Below, piece after piece: positions 1 to 7,992 of a stretch of DNA of 64,000 bases (the stretch's first letter is position 1; every line of letters begins with the position of its first letter). The stretch spans positions 910,001 through 974,000 of the forward strand of contig NZ_CP080590.1 in NCBI RefSeq assembly GCF_019504385.1, read 5' to 3'. The position numbers were made by a program, and so were the translations under genes. Origin of the DNA: Devosia salina. GTDB taxonomy: Bacteria > Pseudomonadota > Alphaproteobacteria > Rhizobiales > Devosiaceae. The notes beneath the pieces were generated by a model. The model was not told the origin of the DNA, did not search any database, and saw nothing but the letters and a program-made list of their open reading frames with translations.

Positions 1-2
1 CC

Positions 3-65
3 GAACTCTCCTTCACCGACAAGGGCCTGCTCTGGCAGGCCCGGGTGCCGCTCAACGCCAGTTAA
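3..65 (+). CDS. C-terminal end of an unidentified protein (partial)
   Basis: An open frame runs in from the left edge and stops at a TAA. It gives the 20-residue tail ELSFTDKGLLWQARVPLNAS. The tail is too short to assign a family. It is convergent with the GntR gene, with 8 bases between the two stops and no visible terminator. It is called as coding because the frame is open to the edge and the GC-rich third positions match the neighbours; it could still be chance. Confidence 0.5.
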   Translation, partial: ELSFTDKGLLWQARVPLNAS

Positions 66-73
66 GCCCGCCG

Positions 74-799
74 TTACAGCCGCCCGTCGGCGATGATGGC
101 GCGCACCTCGTCCTCGACGCTGTCGAGAATGCGGTTGATCGCGGCGACGGCCTGGTCGGCATCCGACGCGACAATGGCGTCCGCCAGGTCGCGATGCATG
201 GGGAAGGACTCAAGGCCAAAGGCATCGCGGTTGAACGGGGACATGTCGCCCCGCTCCAGCGCATGGTCGAGATTGGTCAGGATCTGCCCATACATCGGGT
301 TGCCCGACGCATCATAGATGGCATTGTGGAAGGCGTGGTCGGCCTTGCGCCAGGGCCGGCCGGAATTGACCTCGACCAGCAGCACGTCGCAGAGCCGCGA
401 TATTTCCGCCCTCTGCTTTGGTGACGCATGCAGCGTCGCCTTGCGCACCACGTCGTTTTCCAGCGTCCGGCGGATTTCGATGAGCCGCAGCAGCGCCTCA
501 CCCTCGAGCCGCACCATGGTCGGCACCAGCCCTCGCGAGGTCTGGACCTTTGCCGCGAGATAAGTGCCATCGCCACGCCGGCGCCGGATGATCCCCAGCC
601 CCTCCCAGCGGTTGAGCGCCTCGCGGATGGTCGACCGGCCCACGCCAAGCGAGGCGGCCAGCGACACTTCGGGCGGCAGCCGGTCGCCGATCTTGAGCCC
701 GGCGCGCTCCACCATTTCGGCAAGCGCATCCAGCACCGCCACATTGCGTGTGCGGTTCTCCAGCGGCTCGAGATAGCTCAGGGCAGTGTCCCGACTCAT
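74..799 (-). CDS. FadR-subfamily GntR transcriptional regulator
   Basis: Predicted DNA-binding repressor or activator of 241 residues, cytoplasmic. The N-terminal winged helix (about residues 20-85) contains the GntR signature GRSTIREALNRWEGLGII. It is followed by an all-helical FCD ligand domain with the usual metal-binding Asp/His pattern (KADHAFHNAIYD, then FPMHRDLADAI). The start was set at 799 because GGAGGA lies about 10 bases upstream; an upstream ATG at 841 would add 14 residues and lacks this support. It is the last gene of a leftward operon with a peptide-type ABC transporter and a class V aminotransferase, so it probably senses an imported compound or its breakdown product. Its likely operator is the ATATGTCTGACA motif found before the binding-protein gene and the AceE-like gene. 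The ligand is unknown. Confidence 0.85.
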   Translation of the reverse strand: MSRDTALSYLEPLENRTRNVAVLDALAEMVERAGLKIGDRLPPEVSLAASLGVGRSTIREALNRWEGLGIIRRRRGDGTYLAAKVQTSRGLVPTMVRLEGEALLRLIEIRRTLENDVVRKATLHASPKQRAEISRLCDVLLVEVNSGRPWRKADHAFHNAIYDASGNPMYGQILTNLDHALERGDMSPFNRDAFGLESFPMHRDLADAIVASDADQAVAAINRILDSVEDEVRAIIADGRL

Positions 800-861
800 G
801 GGGCCCTTTCCTCCAGGTGCGACGACCTTGCGGCCACTCACACCACAAATTGGCCGGCTTG

Positions 862-2061
862 TCAGCCTTGTGCCGCGATCTGTGGGGCTCCCAATTCCAG
901 CAGCTCACTCAACGCATCGATCAGCCGGTCCATCTGCGGACGCGAATTGTAGCCCTGCACGGAGAGGCGCGCGATGCATCTGTCCTGCCAGCGGAACACC
1001 GGGATCTCGATGCCATAGCGCTCGAACAGCGTCGTATGCACCACCAGCGGGTCGCATTCCGGGATCGGCATGGCCACCATTTGCGGCGCGCAGAATTCCG
1101 GGCTGCTGAGCGGCGCAAGCCCGGTCAGTTCGCCCAGCTGCCTCGCCGTATCCTGCGCCAGGGCATGGCAATGCGCGGCCACGCCCCACCAGTCATTGTC
1201 CTTGCGGAACTGGATGGCCGCCGGAACAGTCAGCCACGGGGCCGGGTCGCGCGTCCCCTGGATTTCGATCTCGTCGATAAAGGGCGAATTGCCGAAGGCG
1301 CCCTTGGCGCCGGGCGCCTTGGACTCCGCCGTCCAGCCATGGCTGATCACCAGCGGATCGAGCAGGCCCTGCACCTCGGGCCGCGCATGGAGGAACGCCG
1401 AACCCTTGGGCGTCATCATCCATTTGTGGCAATTGCCCGAATAGAAATCGGCGCCGATGCCCTCGAGGTCGAGCTTGATATGCCCCGGCGTATGCGCCCC
1501 GTCGATCACCGACCAGATACCGCGCCGGCGGGCTTCGGCAATGGCATTCTCGATGGGGAAGAGCAGGGCGGTGGGCGAGGTGATATGGCTCAGGAATAGC
1601 ACGCGGGTGCGCTCGGTCATACCGGCGATGATGGCGTCTGTGAACGCCGCTTCGCTGGTGAGCGGCATCGGCACCTTGACCACGACGATCTCCGCCCCGG
1701 TCTTGCGGCACACATAGGCCCAGGTCTTTTCCAGCGCCGAATATTCATGGTCGGTCGTCAGGATCTGGTCGCCTGGCTTGAGGTCGAGCGAGCGGGCCAC
1801 GATGTTGAGCCCGGTCGTGGCATTGAGCACGCCCACAATGTCCTCGGATCCGCAGCCCAGTTCGGCCGCCAGCGCCTCGCGCGGGGCCCGCAGCAGGTCG
1901 TGCAGGCGACGGCCCAGGAACTCCACGGGTTCGCGCTCCAGCTCGAGCTGCCAGCCCTGATAGGCTTCGAACACCGGGCGCGGGCAGGCGCCGAAAGAGC
2001 CGTGGTTGAGGAAGACGACGTCCTCGCGAAGGAGGAACTGCCGGGCGAGATTGTCGGACAC
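862..2061 (-). CDS. Class V aminotransferase, isopenicillin-N-epimerase-like
   Basis: PLP-dependent fold-type I enzyme of 399 residues, the usual length for the CefD/cysteine-desulfurase-like group. Visible features are the N-terminal NHGSFG (19-24), the cofactor aspartate in IDGAH (Asp187) and the Schiff-base lysine in GNCHKW (Lys213). Relatives act as epimerases, lyases or transaminases on amino acids and peptides; the substrate cannot be read from sequence. The gene begins two bases after the stop of the upstream permease gene, so the two are almost certainly co-transcribed and translationally coupled. The context suggests that it processes an amino acid, peptide or amine imported by this ABC system. 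A desulfurase role is unlikely because no Suf/Isc genes are nearby. Confidence 0.82.
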   Translation of the reverse strand: MSDNLARQFLLREDVVFLNHGSFGACPRPVFEAYQGWQLELEREPVEFLGRRLHDLLRAPREALAAELGCGSEDIVGVLNATTGLNIVARSLDLKPGDQILTTDHEYSALEKTWAYVCRKTGAEIVVVKVPMPLTSEAAFTDAIIAGMTERTRVLFLSHITSPTALLFPIENAIAEARRRGIWSVIDGAHTPGHIKLDLEGIGADFYSGNCHKWMMTPKGSAFLHARPEVQGLLDPLVISHGWTAESKAPGAKGAFGNSPFIDEIEIQGTRDPAPWLTVPAAIQFRKDNDWWGVAAHCHALAQDTARQLGELTGLAPLSSPEFCAPQMVAMPIPECDPLVVHTTLFERYGIEIPVFRWQDRCIARLSVQGYNSRPQMDRLIDALSELLELGAPQIAAQG

Positions 2062-2063
2062 TT

Positions 2064-2963
2064 TCAGCGGCCTTTCAGGGTGGGATCGAGTGCATCGCGC
2101 AACCCGTCGCCGAACAGCGAGGTGGCGAGAACGGTGATGGCCAGGGCCGCGGTGGGAAACACGGCCAGGTGCCAGTAGTAGAACATGAAATTGATGCCCT
2201 CATTGATCATCTGCCCCCAGGTCGGGGTCGGCGGCGGCACGCCGATGCCCAGGAAACTCAGCGAGGCCTCGAGCATCATCGCCATGGGAATGGCGAGCAC
2301 GAAGCCCACGATGATCGGGCTGATGGAATTGGGAATGAGGTGGCGGCGGATAATGTACCAGGGCGAGGCGCCCAGCGCCTGGGCGGCACGTACGAATTCC
2401 TTCTCGCGGAAGGCCTTGACCTGCGCGCGGACCAGCAGGCACACCTGCACCCAGCCGAACAGGGCCGCGATGGCCACGATGGAGGGATAGCCGCCCCGGA
2501 TGAGCGTGCCCAGCAGCATGGCCGCCAGGAGCGGCGGCACCACCGAGAACAACTCGATGATGCGCATGATCACCCAGTCGGTCTTGCCGCCGAAATAGCC
2601 GGCCAACGCCCCTAGCGGTATGCCGATCAGCACCGAGAAGCCCGCGGCAATGAAGCCGATGGAGAGCGAGACGCGCGCGCCATAGACGATGCGGGTGTAG
2701 AAATCGCGCCCCAGATTATCGACGCCGAACCAGTGTTCGGGCGAGGGGAAGGCCAGCGACTGGGTCAGGAACAGCTGCGCCTCGGGCGGCACCGGCGTGA
2801 TCAGCGGCGCCAGCAGCGCCATCAGGATCAGGATGGTGAGCACGATGCCCCCGGCCAGGGCCGCCTTGTTGGAGAGGAAACGCTGCCAGGCGAACCAGAG
2901 CGGGCTGCGCTGGCGGGGCACGGCGGTCTCGGCGGCGGGAGGCGTTGCGATGATGTCGGTCAT
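2064..2963 (-). CDS. Peptide/opine-type ABC transporter permease, OppC/DppC family
   Basis: Inner-membrane permease of 299 residues with about six transmembrane segments. The N-terminal leader (LWFAWQRFLSNKAALAGG) is typical of OppC-type subunits. The EAA-loop region, from about FREKEFVRAAQALGASPW to PNSISPIIV, docks on the ATPase. The frame stays open far upstream, but the start was placed at the ATG whose first bases form an ATGA overlap with the stop of the OppB-type gene; the longer form would run antisense through that gene's frame. It pairs with the OppB-type subunit to form the channel of the first transporter. Confidence 0.9.
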   Translation of the reverse strand: MTDIIATPPAAETAVPRQRSPLWFAWQRFLSNKAALAGGIVLTILILMALLAPLITPVPPEAQLFLTQSLAFPSPEHWFGVDNLGRDFYTRIVYGARVSLSIGFIAAGFSVLIGIPLGALAGYFGGKTDWVIMRIIELFSVVPPLLAAMLLGTLIRGGYPSIVAIAALFGWVQVCLLVRAQVKAFREKEFVRAAQALGASPWYIIRRHLIPNSISPIIVGFVLAIPMAMMLEASLSFLGIGVPPPTPTWGQMINEGINFMFYYWHLAVFPTAALAITVLATSLFGDGLRDALDPTLKGR

Positions 2964-3889
2964 TCTGCGCCTCCCACGCGGATACGCGGATTGATCAGCG
3001 CATAGACGATGTCGGAGAGGAGATAGGCGATGCAGTACATGAAGGTGATCATCAGCATCAGCGCCATCTCCAGGGGATAGTCGCGTGTCTCGATGGACGA
3101 GACGAAATAGGCGCCCAGGCCCGGCACGCGGAACATGGCTTCCACGAAGATCGAGCCGGTGGCGGTGCCGATGAACATGGGCAGGAACACCGTGACCAGC
3201 GGGATGGCCGAGTTGCGCAGCACGTGCTGGAAGACGATCCGCCGATCGCTGAGGCCCTTGGCGCGCAACACGGTGACGAACGGCCGGCTCATCGTGTCGA
3301 GCATGGCCGAGCGGGTGTATCGGGCATAAGTGGCGATGGGGATCGCGGCATAGGCGATGATCGGCAGCACCCAGCGTTCCGGATGCGGCCAGCCGCTGGC
3401 CGGAAACCATTTGAGCCACACCGCAAAGACCAGGATCAGCAGCATCGAGGTGACAAAGACCGGAATGGTCAGGCCCAGCGTCGCAACCGCCGAAGCGACA
3501 TAGTCGATCCAGCTATTGCGATTGAGCGCGGCGGCCATGCCAAGGAGAATACCCAGCGGGGCGCCGATCAACACGCCCAGCCCGCCCAGCACCAGGCTCG
3601 GCACCCAGGCGCGCGATAGCAGCTGCAACACGCTCTCGCCCGGGCTCTGGTAGGGCACGCCGAAATCGAAATGCAGCACCCCCCACATATAGCGCAGATA
3701 TTGCACATAAAGCGGCTGGTCGAGGCCGAGCTGGGCCATGAGCTTGGCGCGCACCGCCTCGGAAACCGGCATGTCATTGGCATCGAACGGGCCGCCGGGC
3801 ACGGCATGCATCATCAGGAAGATGATGATCGACACGGCAATGAAGGTGAAGGCGACCGAGACGAGCCGGCGCAGGATATAGGTCAGCAT
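2960..3889 (-). CDS. Peptide/opine-type ABC transporter permease, OppB/DppB family
   Basis: Inner-membrane permease of 309 residues. It starts MLTYILRRLVSVAFTFIAVS, the classical OppB/DppB beginning of one membrane helix followed by a periplasmic loop (AVPGGPFDAND). The EAA loop is near PFVTVLRAKGLSDRRI. The start at 3889 is backed by GGAGG seven bases upstream; a longer reading frame would run into the repeat region. It is translationally coupled to the OppC-type gene by ATGA. It is separated from the fused ATPase gene upstream by about 470 bases of repeats, so transcription must read through these palindromes or restart inside them. Confidence 0.9.
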   Translation of the reverse strand: MLTYILRRLVSVAFTFIAVSIIIFLMMHAVPGGPFDANDMPVSEAVRAKLMAQLGLDQPLYVQYLRYMWGVLHFDFGVPYQSPGESVLQLLSRAWVPSLVLGGLGVLIGAPLGILLGMAAALNRNSWIDYVASAVATLGLTIPVFVTSMLLILVFAVWLKWFPASGWPHPERWVLPIIAYAAIPIATYARYTRSAMLDTMSRPFVTVLRAKGLSDRRIVFQHVLRNSAIPLVTVFLPMFIGTATGSIFVEAMFRVPGLGAYFVSSIETRDYPLEMALMLMITFMYCIAYLLSDIVYALINPRIRVGGAE

Positions 3890-3894
3890 GGTGT

Positions 3895-4326
3895 GGCCTC
3901 CAAATCCCGCCGCGCATTGGGGCCAAAGCCCCTCCCCCTTGAGGGGAGGGGTTGGGGTGGGGGTTCTGCAATCACCACCGCGCCAATGCGCCAGGATGGG
4001 CCGGAACCCCCACCCTTGATCCCTCCCCACAAGGGGGAGGGAGACGATGAACACTGACCGCTCGGCCCTGTGCCTCCCTCCCCTTGATGGGGAGGGAATG
4101 GGGGTGGGGTGGCCTCCAAATCCCGCCGCGCATTGGGGCCAAAGCCCCTCCCCCTTGAGGGGAGGGGTTGGGGTGGGGGTTCTGCAATGACCACCGCGCC
4201 AATGTTCCAGGATGGGCCGGAACCTTCACCCTTGATCCCTCCCCTCAAGGGGGAGGGAGACGATGAACACTGACCGCTCGGCCCTGTGCCTCGCTCCCCT
4301 TGATGGGCAGGGAATGATGGTGGGGT
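3895..4326. repeat. Tandem duplication of a 216-bp non-coding unit rich in GC palindromes
   Basis: The 472-base gap between the fused ATPase gene and the OppB gene holds two near-identical copies of a 216-bp unit, 3895-4110 and 4111-4326. Each begins GGCCTCCAAATCCCGCCG and contains several palindromes of the type CCCTCCCC-TTGA-GGGGAGGG. The copies differ at a handful of positions, such as ATCACC against ATGACC and GGAACCCCCACC against GGAACCTTCACC, so the duplication is recent but not brand new. Open frames through it are low-complexity Pro/Gly/Arg translations and were not called. The same palindrome family recurs near 42671 and 44321-44414. Confidence 0.85.
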
Positions 4327-4361
4327 GATTCCACAAACGCGATCCATCATCTCACCCTCCC

Positions 4362-6116
4362 TCAATTGGTCACGAATGCCTCGACCCGGTGATCCGGGGC
4401 GATGGTCACGAGTTGCGGTTCGCTGTGCGGGGCGGCGCCGGTCTGGATGACCGTGTAGCGCGGCGTCTGCGCCATGATGTCCTCAGCCGACAGGAAGGTG
4501 CGCTGGCGCTTTTCCTTGGGATTGGTGGCCGGTACGGCGTCGAGCAGGGCGCGGGTATAGGGATGTTGCGGGTCCGAGAAGATGCGCTCGGTCGGCGCTT
4601 CCTCGACCACACGGCCGCGATACATCACCACCACGCTGTCGGTGAGCGATTTCACCGTCGACAGGTCATGGCTGATGAACAGCATGGACAGGCCCATCTC
4701 GGCTTGCAGCGATTTGAGCAGGCCGATGATCTGCGCCTTCACCGTCACGTCCAGCGCCGAGGTTGGCTCGTCAGCCACCAGAATGCTCGGCTCCAGTACC
4801 AGTGCCCGGGCGATGGCGACGCGCTGGCGCTGGCCGCCAGACAATTCATGCGGATAGCGGTTGGCATAGGTCCGGTCGAGGCCGACGCGCTCGAGCCAGC
4901 TCAGAGCCGTTTCCTGCTGTTCCCGCGCCGTGCCGATTCCATGGATATGCAACGGCTCGGCGATGATCTGGGTCAGCGTCATCATCGGGTCCAGTGCCGA
5001 ATAGCTGTCCTGGAAGACGATCTGCATCTGTTTGCGCCACGGCTTGAGCGCCTCGGGCGTCATGCCGGAGATGTCGGTGCCGTTGACCAGGATCTGGCCG
5101 CGCGACACGTCGGTCAGGCGCATGGCCATCATGCCGGTGGTGGTCTTGCCCGAGCCGCTTTCGCCCACAATGGCGACGATGCGGTTGCGGGGCAGGGCGA
5201 GGTTGATCTCCCGCACCGCATGGAAATCGGCATAGTCGGAGCGAAAGCCCCGGCGGCGGCGAATGCGATAGGTCTTGGCGAGACCCTTGAGTTCAAGCGC
5301 CGGGGTGTCCGTGTCGCTGCCCCGGGAGGGCTCGAAGCGCGCATGCAGGCTCGCCAGAAGCTGCCTGGTGTAGTCGTGCTGCGGCGCATCGAAAATCTGC
5401 TGCACCGGGCCCTGTTCCATCACCTCGCCGCGATACATGACCAGCACGCGGTCCACCGTTTCGGCAATGACGCCGAGGTCGTGGGTGATCATGATCAGGG
5501 CCATGCCGAACTCGGCCTGCACCTTCTTGATCAGTTGCAGGATCTGCGCCTGGATGGTCACATCGAGCGCCGTGGTCGGCTCGTCGGCAATCAGCACCTT
5601 GGGCCGGCAGGAAAGCGCCATGGCGATCATCGCGCGCTGCAACATGCCGCCCGAGAGCTGGTGGGGGTAATAGGTGAGAACGTCGCTGGCGTTCTTGATC
5701 TCGACGCGCTGCAACAGCTCCTCGGCTTCCCTGAGGGCGTCGCGACGGGAAACGGTGCGGTGGGCCTGGATGGTCTCGGCGATCTGGTGGCCGATGGTGA
5801 AGACCGGGTCGAAGGCCGTCATGGGGTCCTGGAAGATCATAGCCGCGGCTCGGCCGCGCAGCCGAACCAGGTCGTCCCGGCCGGCCTTGGCGACGTCAAT
5901 GCCGTCGAGGCGGAGCTTCGCCGCGCTGACTTCGGCCGTGGCGGGCAGGAGGCGCAGCAGGGCGCTGCAGCTCACCGATTTGCCCGAGCCGCTTTCGCCC
6001 ACGATGCCCAGGCTCTCGCCCTCATTGACGGTGAAGCTGATGCCGCGCACGGCGTCCACCGCGCCGCCATATTGACGGAAGCTGACCCGGAGGTCTTCGA
6101 TTTCGACGAGCGACAT
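4362..6116 (-). CDS. Fused dual ATP-binding protein (OppD-OppF type) of peptide ABC transporter
   Basis: A 584-residue protein with two complete ABC ATPase domains, equivalent to DppD and DppF fused, as in GsiA/YejF-like proteins. Domain 1 has Walker A GESGSGKS (40-47), signature LSGGMLQRAM near residue 150 and Walker B LIADEPTTALD. Domain 2 has Walker A GESGSGKT near 317, signature LSGGQRQRVAIA near 422 and Walker B LVADEPTSALD. Each domain carries the C-terminal oligopeptide-transporter extension (HDYTRQLLASLH; HPYTRALLDAVP). The start was chosen at MSLVEIEDLRVSF because the domain begins there; upstream in-frame sequence has no ABC character. It energises the first transporter and lies between its binding-protein and permease genes. 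Confidence 0.92.
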   Translation of the reverse strand: MSLVEIEDLRVSFRQYGGAVDAVRGISFTVNEGESLGIVGESGSGKSVSCSALLRLLPATAEVSAAKLRLDGIDVAKAGRDDLVRLRGRAAAMIFQDPMTAFDPVFTIGHQIAETIQAHRTVSRRDALREAEELLQRVEIKNASDVLTYYPHQLSGGMLQRAMIAMALSCRPKVLIADEPTTALDVTIQAQILQLIKKVQAEFGMALIMITHDLGVIAETVDRVLVMYRGEVMEQGPVQQIFDAPQHDYTRQLLASLHARFEPSRGSDTDTPALELKGLAKTYRIRRRRGFRSDYADFHAVREINLALPRNRIVAIVGESGSGKTTTGMMAMRLTDVSRGQILVNGTDISGMTPEALKPWRKQMQIVFQDSYSALDPMMTLTQIIAEPLHIHGIGTAREQQETALSWLERVGLDRTYANRYPHELSGGQRQRVAIARALVLEPSILVADEPTSALDVTVKAQIIGLLKSLQAEMGLSMLFISHDLSTVKSLTDSVVVMYRGRVVEEAPTERIFSDPQHPYTRALLDAVPATNPKEKRQRTFLSAEDIMAQTPRYTVIQTGAAPHSEPQLVTIAPDHRVEAFVTN

Positions 6117-6138
6117 ATGGGACCCCGATTTGGCAGGT

Positions 6139-6170
6139 GCGCCTCCCGGTTGGGAATACCCGGGAGGCGC
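6139..6170 (-). terminator. Hairpin just after the first binding-protein gene
   Basis: A perfect 11-bp stem, GCGCCTCCCGG pairing with CCGGGAGGCGC, with a 10-base loop. It lies 18 bases beyond the stop of the binding-protein gene and before the fused ATPase gene. No T-run follows, so I read it as a 3'-end stabiliser or partial attenuator rather than a full terminator. Similar hairpins follow the other peptide-type binding-protein genes. Confidence 0.6.
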
Positions 6171-6187
6171 CTCTATGGAACGCTGGC

Positions 6188-7789
6188 TTACTTCGTCAGA
6201 TGCGTGAAGAAGTAGTGTCCAAGACGGTCCAATGGGGTGAAGCCCAGCGAATTGGGCGTGGAAGCCTCGCCGCCGAGGTCGCTGGAGATGATGGCCGTGG
6301 TGATCGGGTGCACCAGCGGCACGATCAGGCCCTGGTCGATCATCACCTGCTCGGCCTGCGCGTAGAGGTCGTAGCGGGTATCCCAATCGCTTTCGGCATC
6401 GGCTTCGGCAACAAGGGCGTCATATTCCGGCACGAAATAGCCGTGGCGGCCGCCATTGTAGAAGATGCCGTAGAAGTTGGACGGGTCGAGATAGTCATAC
6501 TCATAGGGCGCAATGAAGATGTTGTTCTTCTTGCCCCTGAGGCCGTCCATCCAATCCGCGCCCGGAAGCTGGCGGATATCGACCGTGATGCCGAGCACAT
6601 CCTTGAACTCGGCCTGCAGGTACTGCGCCATGGCCGGCACGATGGCCCCGTTATAGCCGCCTTCCTCGCGGATCCAGATTTCGATGGCAGGGAAGCCCTC
6701 GCCATTCGGGTAGCCGGCATCGGCCAGGTACTGCTTGGCCTTTTCCGGATCGAAAGTGGCCTGGGCCACGACGTCCGGATTGTACCCAGGATAGCCGGGC
6801 GGCAGGATCGAGCCAGCCGGAATGGCAATGTCCTTGAGCACGGTCGAGGTCAGCTCGTCGCGGTCGATGGCATAGTAGAAGGCCCTCCGCACGTCGACAT
6901 TGTTGAACGGCTCGGACTCGAGGTCATAGGAGAGATACGAGGTGGCAAACACCGCATTCTTGCGGATGCCGTCAGGGTCGGCCGCCATGGCGACGGGCAC
7001 CTGCCCGGTGTTGAGGAACGAATAGTCGGTGTCACCGGCCAGGAAGGCGGGCAGGCCGACTTCGGGCGCGCCAAGGCTCGGATCGACTTCGAGCCGGTCG
7101 ATCTGGGCCTGCCAGGGGCCGGTATAGGTGTCGGACTTGGTGAAGACGACAGAATTGTTCGACTTCTCCCAGCTCTCGATCTCGAAAGGCCCGGACGACA
7201 CGATGGTGTCGACATTGAGCGCCCAGTCGTCGCCCAGTTCGTCCACCTTGTGCTTGGGCACCGGATACCAGAGGCTGGTGACGGAAGGCAGGTAGGGTTT
7301 CGGGGCAGTGGTGGTGACCTCGATGGTCAGGTCGTCAACGGCCTTAAGGCCGAGGGTCGAGACGTCGGCCGTGCCTTCGGTGACTTCCTTCCAGCCCTTG
7401 ATGCCGCCGGCAAAGTCCCAGTACCATGCAAAGTCATAGCCGGAGGTTGCGGCGCGCTGCAGCGCAAACACATAATCCTCGGCGGTCAGCGGTTCGCCAT
7501 CGGACCAGACGAGACCCGGCCGCAGCTTGAAGGTCCACGTCAGGCCATCTTCCGACTGGCTCCAGCTTTCGGCCGCCATCGGCGTCAGCTTGAATTCCTT
7601 GTCGAAGGTCGCGATCGGCACCTGCAGCAATTCAGCAAAGGTGGCGCGGTCATAGACCGTCTTCATGTAGTCCATATAGGTGCCGGTGGTGGACTGGCCG
7701 GGTGCCACGATCGTGGTCTGGGCCAGGGCGGGCAGGGTCAGCGCTGTCGCGACTGCCAATGCGCCGACCAGTTTGGGCATGATATGCAT
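6188..7789 (-). CDS. Periplasmic substrate-binding protein, family 5 (peptide/opine type)
   Basis: Extracytoplasmic receptor of 533 residues, the normal size for family 5 solute-binding proteins. The N-terminus MHIMPKLVGALAVATALTLP ends in ALA-QTT, a clear Sec signal peptide. Family features include WSDGEPLTAEDYVFALQRA, the VRRAFYYAIDRDEL region and a C-terminal duplicate fold. The start at 7789 has AGGAGGG five bases upstream; the internal Met at 7780 would be too far away. It is the first gene of the leftward transporter operon, and a GntR-like inverted motif lies about 140 bases upstream. The ligand may be a small peptide, an opine or another amine; sequence alone does not tell. Confidence 0.9.
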   Translation of the reverse strand: MHIMPKLVGALAVATALTLPALAQTTIVAPGQSTTGTYMDYMKTVYDRATFAELLQVPIATFDKEFKLTPMAAESWSQSEDGLTWTFKLRPGLVWSDGEPLTAEDYVFALQRAATSGYDFAWYWDFAGGIKGWKEVTEGTADVSTLGLKAVDDLTIEVTTTAPKPYLPSVTSLWYPVPKHKVDELGDDWALNVDTIVSSGPFEIESWEKSNNSVVFTKSDTYTGPWQAQIDRLEVDPSLGAPEVGLPAFLAGDTDYSFLNTGQVPVAMAADPDGIRKNAVFATSYLSYDLESEPFNNVDVRRAFYYAIDRDELTSTVLKDIAIPAGSILPPGYPGYNPDVVAQATFDPEKAKQYLADAGYPNGEGFPAIEIWIREEGGYNGAIVPAMAQYLQAEFKDVLGITVDIRQLPGADWMDGLRGKKNNIFIAPYEYDYLDPSNFYGIFYNGGRHGYFVPEYDALVAEADAESDWDTRYDLYAQAEQVMIDQGLIVPLVHPITTAIISSDLGGEASTPNSLGFTPLDRLGHYFFTHLTK

Positions 7790-7930
7790 GTGCTCCCTCC
7801 TTGTAAGAGCTCTCCGATGTTCCCTGATGTGCCAGGCCCATTTCCCCCGGGTCTGATCACGTCCTTTGCTTGCTCGCCTCCTGGGGGCGAACGGTCTGGC
7901 AAACTCTTCTCCAAAAATCTGCCATATGAC

Positions 7931-7942
7931 ATATGTCTGACA
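7931..7942. promoter_or_regulatory. Candidate GntR operator, ATATGTCTGACA
   Basis: The core TGTC-T-GACA is a perfect dyad. It lies in the 203-base gap upstream of the first binding-protein gene. The identical 12-mer appears upstream of the AceE-like gene. FadR-subfamily regulators bind short dyads of this size and shape, and a FadR-type gene ends this operon. The link is inferred. Confidence 0.5.
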
Positions 7943-7992
7943 AATTGAGCCGCATGTGGCAAGACCACTTGGCGCGTTCAGAATGTGTTCAT

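Noticed and set aside
2964..3419. Longer start for the first OppC-type permease
   Set aside because: The extension would run in a different frame through most of the OppB gene and resembles no permease; the ATGA-coupled start is natural.
3895..4365. Open frames through the palindromic repeat region
   Set aside because: The translations are repetitive Pro/Gly/Arg-rich strings duplicated with the 216-bp unit, and no ribosome site is present.
4389..6215. Long rightward frame opposite the first fused ATPase gene
   Set aside because: It is a shadow of the ATPase gene, whose Walker and signature motifs are all intact.
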